Positions 39,443 through 48,600 of a stretch of DNA of 64,000 bases are shown here, one piece after another. How positions within the stretch are numbered: position 1 is the first letter of the stretch; each line of letters begins with the position of its first letter. Position numbers and translations under genes: made by a program. Origin of the DNA: Vannielia litorea (GTDB lineage: Bacteria; Pseudomonadota; Alphaproteobacteria; Rhodobacterales; Rhodobacteraceae); contig NZ_JAHVJR010000001.1 in assembly GCF_019801175.1 (NCBI RefSeq), positions 1,922,001 through 1,986,000 of the forward strand, written 5' to 3'. The notes below the pieces were generated by a model, which ran no database searches, was not told where the DNA came from, and saw nothing but the letters and a program-made list of their open reading frames with translations.

Positions 39443-41128
39443 TCAAATCTGTTGGTCCAGCGTCTCTTCGCGCTGAATCATGATCTCCACCCGCCGGTTC
39501 AGGGCCTTGCCCTCCGACGTGTCATTGGAGGCAATCGGCTCATCCTCGCCGCGCCCATCGACCTCGACGCGATCGCCGTTCGACAGAAGCGGCGTGATGA
39601 CACCCGCCACGCTCTTGGCGCGGGCAACCGACAGTTCAAAATTGTTCTTGTACTTGCCACGGCCCGAGAGCTTGTCGCTGTCGGTGTGGCCAATAAAGCG
39701 GATCGGCCCCGGCTCGTCTTCCAGCACCTGCGCGATCTCCTCGCCCAGCGGAACGAAGTCTTCCTTCACATCCGCCTTGCCGGAGTCGAACAGGATCGAG
39801 TTGTCGAGCTTGACGATGATGAAGTCGCCCTTGATCTCCACCGTGATCGCATCGTTGCCCGCGAAGGCTTCCTTCAGCCGGTCGAACTGGCTGGTGTCCG
39901 GCGGCGCGGGGGGCAGCGGCGGCGGGGTGACAACCCGGTCACGGCGCACCAGCTCGATCATCTCGCGCGGGTGCAGGTTGCGCATGTTCTCGGTCAGCTC
40001 GTAGCCCTCCGAGGTGAGCATGAGCCGCATCCCGAAGTAACCGCCCGCGAGGATGGCCGAGGCAAGGATCGCATAGGCCCAGACCGGCACCTTGGTAAAG
40101 CTGCGCCGTGCCGCCAGCTCGATCCCCTTCCACCGCGGCGAGATATCGTCATCACCGCGCGACTTCACCCGCCGCAGCGCCTCGTAGACGCCGCGCTTGA
40201 TCTGGGCGAGCTTCACATCGCCACCCTGCATGGCGCGATACTGGCCCTCGAAGCCCAGCTGCATGCAGATCAGCATCAGCTCCAGCAGGTGATACTTGTG
40301 GATCGGGTTCTGGAGCGCCTTGTCGACCTCCTGAAAGAACCCAACACCCGCCGTCCGCTTGTTGAAGAACCGCGCCGACATCGAATATTGCAGCCACACG
40401 CCCCGGTCGGTGCCGGGCAGGTTCTGCACGATATCGTCGGCGGTGCCGCAAACGCAGTATTTGGCAATCAGCGCATCCGTCTGGTCGACGCCATGCTCGA
40501 GCATCTTCTCCTCGAAGGCCTCGATCTCTTCGGTCACGTGCTGCATCAGCGGCACGGCGTGCATGTCCACGACCTGAGAGCGCAGCCGCCCGAAGAGCAC
40601 CAGCAGCGAGGCCGCCGAGGCCACGATCGGGTTGGCATCGGCCGACATGCCGGAGGTCTTGGCAGAGAGCGCCGCATCGAGGCTGATCTTCTTCACCGGG
40701 GCGCGCTGAACCGGCTCATCCTTCCGCATCTCGGGGAAGAACCCCTCCTGCTGCGGCTTGGCGCCCATCCACTGGCCGGCGTTCTGGTGATCGTTCGGGC
40801 CGCCAAATCCGCCGCCCTGCCCCGGAGGCGGGCCAAACCCGCCACCGCCGCCTTGGCTCGGGCCTGCGCCGCCACCGCCGCCGCCCCAGACATCGCCGCC
40901 ACCCGCACCGCCGTCATTGCCGCCGCCAAAGCCACTGTCCTGTCCGCCAAAGCCACCGCCCTGCCCCGGCGGGGGCGAGGCCGGTGCGCCGCCCCATCCG
41001 CCCTGCGCGGGCATGGAGCCGCCGATCACGGTTTTCTGCGAGCCCGGTCCGGTGGTCTTCTGGCCACCGAAAGCGCCGCCCGGCATCGGGCGGATCACGG
41101 TCTTGCCAGAGTCCTTCTCGTCGCTCAT
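39443..41128 (-). CDS. tssL: T6SS membrane complex protein TssL (DotU) with C-terminal OmpA domain
   Basis: 561 residues. The N-terminal ~120 residues are Gly/Pro/Gln-rich and disordered and carry two tags, GKTVIRPMPGG (T10) and SQKTVIGG (T33). The DotU domain spans ~160-345, with one membrane helix (~347-370). A C-terminal OmpA-like peptidoglycan-binding domain follows (~425-555; FDSGKADV, then GHTDSDKLSG and NRRVEI). It anchors the T6SS trans-envelope complex and recruits the baseplate through TssK. In A. tumefaciens an N-terminal Thr of TssL is phosphorylated by PpkA and then bound by Fha; the TVIRP tag here seems the equivalent site. The ATG is 1 bp from the tssK stop. Confidence 0.95.
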   Translation of the reverse strand: MSDEKDSGKTVIRPMPGGAFGGQKTTGPGSQKTVIGGSMPAQGGWGGAPASPPPGQGGGFGGQDSGFGGGNDGGAGGGDVWGGGGGGAGPSQGGGGGFGPPPGQGGGFGGPNDHQNAGQWMGAKPQQEGFFPEMRKDEPVQRAPVKKISLDAALSAKTSGMSADANPIVASAASLLVLFGRLRSQVVDMHAVPLMQHVTEEIEAFEEKMLEHGVDQTDALIAKYCVCGTADDIVQNLPGTDRGVWLQYSMSARFFNKRTAGVGFFQEVDKALQNPIHKYHLLELMLICMQLGFEGQYRAMQGGDVKLAQIKRGVYEALRRVKSRGDDDISPRWKGIELAARRSFTKVPVWAYAILASAILAGGYFGMRLMLTSEGYELTENMRNLHPREMIELVRRDRVVTPPPLPPAPPDTSQFDRLKEAFAGNDAITVEIKGDFIIVKLDNSILFDSGKADVKEDFVPLGEEIAQVLEDEPGPIRFIGHTDSDKLSGRGKYKNNFELSVARAKSVAGVITPLLSNGDRVEVDGRGEDEPIASNDTSEGKALNRRVEIMIQREETLDQQI

Positions 41129-42466
41129 CTACCTGTTCTCCTGAATGCCCCAGATCTCCAGCTTGAGATCGGGCCAGTCACCGGCAAAGTGCAGGCCGAT
41201 GGCCGGGGCCGTCGAGAATTCGCGCCACATCGGGTTGTTCTTATCGATGTTGAAGTAGACGTGGCTCGTGACGGCGCGGATCTGCCGGGGCGGCGTGGGC
41301 ATGTGCACCAGCTCCAGACCCGGCAGGTTGTTGTTCACGATAGCATTCATCTGGGTGTTCGGTCCAACCTTGCAGAGCGCGGGGAACTGCTGCTGGATCT
41401 GGGTGAGCGGCTTGTCGGCCGCCACTTCGAGCACGAAGGAGGCATCGCGGAACAGGTTCCGGTCGGTGACCTTGGCCATGAAGCTGCCCGAACCGGGGCG
41501 CAGCTCTTCCACGTTGAGACGCACGGCGCGCCCCACATCGCGGCTCAGCAATCGCTGGATATCGCGGGTGATCGGCTCGAAGATCTCTTCGAGATTGTCT
41601 TGGTCGTAAGGCGGGTACTCGATGGCAAGGCGCTTCTCGTCGAAGGTCCAGAGCTCGCCCACCAGCCGCAGGAACAGCTGATACAGCTCCTCGGGGTGGA
41701 TGTACTTGCTGTTCCGGTAGTGCCGCAGCAACCCGATCTCGCGGTTCAGCACCAGCAGCATGAAGTAATCGGTCGCCTGAAGCCCCCCGCCCGAGGATGG
41801 GTCCGAGGCGTAGCGCGCAAGGCTCTCCAGCTTGGTCTCGACCCAGCCCACCACGCGCTCGATCCAGCCCGCCACTACCGGATGTGCATGGATGGTCAGC
41901 ACCGGCGGCGCGAATTTTTCGTCGAAAATCACGGTCTTGTCGCGCACTTCGACCACACGGGCGAGGCGCAGGCAGTTGTAGCCCGGCTTCTCGGTCTTGC
42001 GCACGTCGAACTCGACGCGCGGATGCGCCACTTCGATATCCTGCTCCAGCCGCATAGAGGCGGTGCTGTCTGCCACCGTCTCTGCCGAGAGCTTGTAGCG
42101 CGCCGAGCGGCTGGCCTCATCCTCGGTGCCCACCTCGCGGCCGTTCACCTGCACCATCGGCAGCGTCAGCCAAACGCTCTGCCCTTCCGAGCCTTCCGGA
42201 ATGTCGATCGGCGGCGGCAGCTGGCTAGTGCCGGGCATGTCGAAGGGGGTGCCGTCGGGAAAGATGCCGGTCGCCGACCGCAGGCCGAACTTCATCTGCT
42301 GGGCCACGTCCCGATCAATCTCTATCTGGGAAAAGCCCCAGGGGTAAGGCGAAGCCAGCCGGGTGCGGGCCTCCAGCAATTTCTCAAAATAGCGGTCGCT
42401 TTGTTGGAAGTGGTGAGGCTGAAGGAAGAGCCCCTCTTTCCATGCAACTTTAGAAAACCAGCTCAT
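41129..42466 (-). CDS. tssK: T6SS baseplate protein TssK
   Basis: 445 residues, standard for TssK. It starts with the characteristic VAWKEGLFLQPHHFQQSDRY and contains YSWGF-like PYPWGFSQIEID, IHIPELLPG-type segments and the C-terminal TFEVWAVP-like KLEIWGIQE. TssK links the TssFGE wedge to the TssL/TssM membrane complex. It is the first gene of the minus-strand T6SS operon; upstream is a 207-bp gap that includes the adhesin terminator, so its promoter must lie in 42467-42599. Confidence 0.95.
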   Translation of the reverse strand: MSWFSKVAWKEGLFLQPHHFQQSDRYFEKLLEARTRLASPYPWGFSQIEIDRDVAQQMKFGLRSATGIFPDGTPFDMPGTSQLPPPIDIPEGSEGQSVWLTLPMVQVNGREVGTEDEASRSARYKLSAETVADSTASMRLEQDIEVAHPRVEFDVRKTEKPGYNCLRLARVVEVRDKTVIFDEKFAPPVLTIHAHPVVAGWIERVVGWVETKLESLARYASDPSSGGGLQATDYFMLLVLNREIGLLRHYRNSKYIHPEELYQLFLRLVGELWTFDEKRLAIEYPPYDQDNLEEIFEPITRDIQRLLSRDVGRAVRLNVEELRPGSGSFMAKVTDRNLFRDASFVLEVAADKPLTQIQQQFPALCKVGPNTQMNAIVNNNLPGLELVHMPTPPRQIRAVTSHVYFNIDKNNPMWREFSTAPAIGLHFAGDWPDLKLEIWGIQENR

Positions 42467-42599
42467 TCAGGGCTCGCAGCGCATTCCAATGGTCGTTTCG
42501 CAATATACTGGCAGGATCGGTCCTAACCTGAAAGGCACAAATAACTGACAGGCCCGGCAAAACCTCCCGGGCAATGCCCCGGCACCTTGCCAGAAAGAA

Positions 42600-42624
42600 G
42601 CGGGGTGCCGCAAGGGCACCCCGC
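42600..42624 (-). terminator. Rho-independent terminator of the adhesin gene
   Basis: GCGGGGTGCC (42600-42609) and GGCACCCCGC (42615-42624) form a perfect 10-bp stem with a 5-nt loop. On the minus strand it is followed by TTCTTTCTG. It lies 49 bp past the adhesin stop, so the adhesin is a separate transcription unit from tssK. Confidence 0.8.
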
Positions 42625-42673
42625 CAATTGTCACGTTGGGTTCACGCCCACCCGAAGGCGGGTGCAAACCGGG

Positions 42674-45600
42674 TCAGAACTGGAGCCGGATCTGCGCGGT
42701 GAGGCTCACCGCTTCCACGTCTTCCGAGAACCGCCCGTCGATCCGCGCCGAGGCGTTGAGTTGCTTGGCGGCGCCCACCTGACCATCGAGGATTTTGATG
42801 TAGCTCAGACCAACCGAAACCTCGCCGAAGTCGCCGAGCGGCTCGGTCTCGATCGGCAGGCTGGAGGTCGAGGTGACGTAGGTCGCCTGCAGCGGATCGG
42901 AGAAGTCCTTGTAGTAGGTCGCGGTGACGAACTGGTTCCACGCGCTGTCGCCCGCCTCCCCGATGACCGTGCGGGCCAGCGTGGCGCCGACAAAGCCGAT
43001 CGAGGTGGTGTGGTCTTCAAACACCATCCGGCCCACTTCGGTCGTCTGGTCGGCCGGGTCGCGCAGGATCACGTCATCGGTCGAGCTCTTGGTGATCCCG
43101 AAGCCGCCGGTGGGCACCAGCGTCAGGCTGTCGGAGAGCGGGTAGGAGTAGCTCAGCGATGCCGAAAGCGTGGTCGACTTGCTGTCCACTTCCTCGTCGA
43201 AGAAGCCCGCCGCCGGGGTCACCCCATCCGCCTCGAGCACGAGGACCGGGTTGTTGAAGGTGAACTTGGTCTGCTCGCTGCGGAGCTGCACGTCAGCGGT
43301 GTAGGCATCCTTGGCGAAGGCCAGGTAGGCGCCCACGTAGCTCTGGGTGAAGTCCGTTTTCGTGGTCGAGAGCAGCGTGGTCGGCGTCGGTGTGCCGGTG
43401 GTGTAGTCGATGTTGAACACATCCTGCGAAGTATCACCCTCGTTGTACCCGAGGATCACACCGCCGGCGATGTCGAACGGGCTGTCCGATACGTCGAAGC
43501 AGCCGTAGTCCATGCCCAGCGTCAGACCGGCAAAGTTGGCCTCCACCGTCGAGGGCAAGTTCGACACACCGTTGTTGGTGCGCGCGGTGCCAGTAGCGGA
43601 GCCCCCGGTCATCCGCGCCCATGCGCCGGTGCCGCAGTTGTCGTCATCCTCATAGGCCAGGCCCGAGACGAAGGGCGAGGACGGGCGGTTGACGATGGTG
43701 CTGATCAGCGACTGCACGAGGCCGATGTTGCCCGCGACCGCACCGATACCGGCGCTCACGTCGGAGAGCACATAGGCGTCACCCGAGCCCGGGTCATAGA
43801 CCGCAAAGTAGGCGGTCGCCCCGTTCACGGTGATCAGCGAGTCATCGAAGCTCAGATCGGCGCCCGAAGAGGAGGCATTGATCAGCACGTAGTCGGTCGG
43901 GTTGGTGAAGTTGCCGGTAAAGGCCACATCTTCGAAGCTCAGCGCCACGTTACCCGAAACCGCGCCACCCACGGTGATCGCTTCCTGCACCGGCACACCG
44001 CCACCATCGACACCCGAGAACGAGAGCGTGCCGCCGGAGAAGGCGAGGTTGCCCCCGATCGAGAGGCTGTCGGCCGTGGTGCCATTCGACAGGTCGATGT
44101 TGCCCGAGCTGCTGACGTTGCCGCCGATTACACCGCCCGAAGCGCCGAGTACCGTGATGGTGCCGCTGTTCGTGGTGCCGGCGGTCGTCGAGAAACCACC
44201 GCCCTGATCCAGCGTGATGTTGGCGTTGTTCGTGAACCCGCCGGTAATGGCAAGGTTCGCAGCCCCGCCATCGAGGAAGTCGCCATCGTTGGTGAACGTG
44301 CCGGTCATGGTGCTGGCACCATTGACGTTGAAGGTGCCGTTGTTGCCGAAGTCGCCGCCGATCGAGCTTCCGGCTTCAGAGTTGAAGGTGCCTTCGTTGG
44401 TCACCGCCGCGTTGATGGCGCCCGAGTTGTCGACCGTGTCGTTGTTAACAAGGCTCGTGGCGTTGATGACGCCAGTGCCGGCGTTGGTCAGCGTGGCGTT
44501 GTTCGTCACGATGCCCACGTTGCTGTCGGCGCCCACGGTGCCCGCGTTGGTGAAGTTACCATCCAGGGTCAGGTTGCCCGCATCCAGCGTGCCGCCGACT
44601 TGGTTGGTCGACACTTCCGCGATGGTCACATCGCCGGTGGCATTGAAATCCCCCGAGTTGTCGAGCGCGCCGTCGATGGTGGCGGTATCGGTGTTGACCA
44701 CGCCTGTGGCGGTGACGGTCAGCGTCTCGCCGCTCTCGTTCGTCAGCGCATCGCTCGCGGTCAGCGTCCCGTTGTCGACGGTGAAATCGGTGTTGATGGT
44801 GGCATTGACAGCCGACAGCTCAAAGCCGCCGAAGGTCACCGCGCCGCCATCACCGCCGGTGTCGTCCTGGATGAAGTCGCCGCCAACGTCGAGATCGCCC
44901 GACATGACGATGGTCGCACCATCGGTGTTGGTGACATCGCCCGAGACTTCAAGCGAGGCGGTCACATTGAAGGTACCGCCATTCTGGTTGATCACCTCGC
45001 CGTCGATGCCAGCGGTCGCGCCGGTGCCCTCGGCATTGAGCGTGCCCTCGTTGGTGATGGTGTCGATATCCAGCAGACCAGTGGAGGTGACCGTCTGGCC
45101 CGCGGCATTCGAGAGGCTGGCCGCCTCCAGTTCCGCCCCGGCCGCCACGTCGATCGCGCCGTTGGTGTTGGTCACGGCACCGGCCACGTCGAGCAGGCCA
45201 TCGGTCACCGTCACGGTAGAACCGGCGCCATTGTTGGTCACCGAAGCCGCCGTCATCGTGCCGGAGCCGGTCTGCTCGAGCGAGCCGCCGGTATTGGTCA
45301 CCGCGCCGCTAAAGTCCATCGTGCCGGAGCCGGTGTTCTCGATCGTGCCGGTGTTGCCAGTGGCCGAGGTGGCCGAAAACGCGCTGTTGTCGGCGTTGGT
45401 GATGGTGCCGGAGTTGCCGTTCACCGACCCGCTCAGGGTCATGGTGCTGCCGCCGGTATTCTCGATGATGTTGCTGTTGTTGTTGGCCGTCGTCGCCGTG
45501 AACAGCCCGCCACCCGAGTTGCTGATGGTGCCGGAGTTGTTGTTCACCGAACCACTCAGGCTGATCGTGCCGGTCGAGGTGTTCTCGATCGTGCCGGAGT

Positions 45601-48600
45601 TGCCATTGGCATTCACCGCCGAGATGGTGCCGGTTCCGACATTCTCGATGGTGTTGGAGTTGGTGTTCAGGTTGCCACTGAAAGTGGCGTTCGCCGTGCC
45701 GCTGGTGGTGAACGTGCCGGTGTTGCCATTCATGTTGGTGGCCGCGAAGGCGCCGCCTTCGACATTGATATCACCGCTGTTCGTCACGTCATTGGTGACC
45801 GTGAAGGTGCCATCGGTGTTGACCGTGCCGCCCGTGTTGGTCAGCGATCCCGCCGTCACCGTGCCGTCGTTGTTGTCGACCTCCGAGGTGGCATCGATGT
45901 TCAGATCGCCCGTGGCATCCAACGTCGAGCCGCTGTCCACCGTGGCCGTGGCATCCACCAGCGTCACATCGGTGTCGGAGGAGAGCGTGCCGCCCGCATC
46001 CACCGAGATGTCCTCGTTCAGGTCCACATCGCCCGCGGTCAGGCTGTTGCCCGCGAAGGTCACGTCCCCTGCCCCGATCTGCTGGTCGAAGGTGCCGGTC
46101 ACGTCGAGCGCGCCGTCGAGCGTGATCTGGCCGCCCGCCTCGTTGTTCAGGTTGCCGTCGATGTCGCCAGAGAGCGAAGTGAGCGTGCTGGCGTTGTCCA
46201 CGGTGCCGTTGATCTGGCCGGAGCTGTCGAGCGTTGCGCCCGCTGCCACGTCCACGCCGCCTTCGATGGTGCCGGTGCTGGTGAGCGAACCGGAGACCAG
46301 CGCCACCTGTGCGCTTTCGGAGTCCAGCGTGCCGCCGTTGGTCACGCTCGCGCCGTCGATTGTGACGGTGTCGCCGATGAGGGCGCCGGCGTTGGTCACG
46401 GCGCCACCGTTCAGCGCCACCGCATTGTCTACGTCCAGCGTCCCGCCAGTCGTGTTCAGCGTGCCGCCGGTCTGAGTGTAGGTGCCCGTGCCGGTCACGG
46501 TGAGCGTGCCGGTCACATCGAAGGTGCCGCCATCCTGCTCCACCGCGCCGTCGATGGTGCCATCGCCCGCGTCCACATCACCAAGGTTGGAGAGCGCCGT
46601 GGTGTCGAGCGTACCGCCATTGGAAATCACCAGATCGCCGTTCGCGGAATTGACGAAGTTGCCCGAGGTCTGGATCTCGCCGCCCCCGTCGATGGTCACG
46701 GTGCCTGCTGTGTTGGTAAAGTCGCCCGCTGTCACGTCGAGCAGGCCGGTGCCGGTCACATCAACCGTAGCGCCGGCGCTGTTGTTGGTGAATGTTCCGG
46801 TTGAAAGCGTACCGTCGGAGACGTTCACATCCGATGTCGCACCATCGTTGGTAACCGAGAGCGCCGTGAAGGTGCCGCTGCCGGTCTGGTTGATGATGCC
46901 ATCATCGTCGAGATTGACCGCGCCGGTGAGGGTGAAATTGCCCGAACCGGAGTTGGTGAGCGTGCCTTCCATGCCGGTCGCCGTGGTACCAAGGATATCT
47001 GCCGCGCCGGTGTTCTCGATGGTCCCGGAGTTGGCGTCGATGGGGCCGAGGCTCACGTCGGCCCCGACTGTCGTGGACGCGTTGGTCAGGGTTCCCGAGT
47101 TGGTGAAGAAATCGCCAAAGGTCATCCCACCGGTCGCCGTCGCGGTGTTGATGATGGTTCCGGAGTTGCCCGACGTGCCATTCGTGGTGATGTTGCCCGC
47201 GCCGCTGTTGGTGATGGTGCCGGAGTTGGCGTCCATGAACCCGGAGACGGTGATGTCACCGCTGCCGGAGTTCGTGACGGTGCCGGAGTTCACGCTCAGG
47301 CCGGTGGTGAGGAAGTCCCCCGACCCGCTGTTCAGGATATCGCCGGTGTTGTTAATGATACCGGCCTGAATGTTCAGATCGCCAGAGCTGGAGTTGGTGA
47401 TGTCGCCCGCGTTGTTGTTGGCGTTGCCTGTAAAGGTCATCAGCGAGGTGCCGGAGTTGATCAACTCGCTGGTGGCGGTGGTGCCGGTCAGGTTCACCGC
47501 GTCGAAGGTGCCGGAGGACGAGGTGATGGAGCCCGCGTTGCTGACGTTGCCACCGACGTTGAAATCGCCGGTGTTGGTCACCGCGCCGCTGCCCGCGACG
47601 GTCACGGTGTTCACGTTGGTCTGGCCGCCGTCGGCATTGTAGACGCCGGTTGCGTCGATGTTGAGGTCGCCGGTGCCTGCGGTGGCGGTCAGGGTGCCCT
47701 GGTTGGTCAGCGTGGCGCCGTTCACATCCACGTTCGCCTCGGAGACAAGCGTGCCGCCGGACTGAATGGTGAGATCGCCGTTCACCACCGCGTCGTCCAC
47801 GGTCATGGTGGCCGAGTTCGTGCCGAAATCGACCGACCCGCCGGTGTTGTTGGTGAAGGTACCAGCCACGTCCAGCGCGCCGGTCAGGGTGACCGCGCCC
47901 GTGTTGGTCAGGGTCCCGTTGATCTGGTTTTCGAGATCGGCATCGCCCTGGTTGTCGACCGCGCCCACGATGGTGCCGGTGTTGGTCAGCCCGTTGGTGC
48001 CGGTTCCGGTGTTGGTCACGGCGGCTGTCAGCGTGCCCGAGTTGGTGAGGCTGCCTCCGTTGTTGATGGTGGCTGCCGTCATAATGGACGAGTTGTCTAT
48101 CGCTGCATTGCCGGTCACGTTGATCGTTTCGCCGGTGGCGTCGAAGGTGCCATCATTGTCGAGCAGTGCGTTGCCACTCATCTCGATGGTCCCGCCAACC
48201 GAGACAGTCACGTCAAAGGTTGCGCCCACGGTAAAGACGGAATCGTCCTGAAGGTTCAGGTTGGTGCCCGCCGTCACGACGGTGCCAGCCGAGTTGATGT
48301 TGATCTCGCCCTCGTTGAGGTTGTTGATGCTCCCGGCGGTGGCCTCCAGCGTGGAGCCTGCACCGTCGAGATTGTAGATGCCGGTCGGCGCACCAGCGAC
48401 ACTGTCGTTGTTGATGTCTCCGGTCAGGTCGGTCACGTCACCGCCCGCCGCGATGTTCACCGTGGTGTCGTTGTTGATGGTGTTGCCGCCACCAACGAGG
48501 CTGGAGCCCACACCAACACTGACGCCGCCGGTGCCGGCGGTGTTGATGGTCTCGGCAGTCACGGTCACGCCATCGGCGATGATCAGGGAGCCCGCGCCCG

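Noticed and set aside
42587..46804. Plus-strand open frame of ~1400 codons spanning the end of the adhesin gene
   Set aside because: Antisense shadow of the adhesin barrel and repeats; His/Arg/Val-rich with no recognisable domain.
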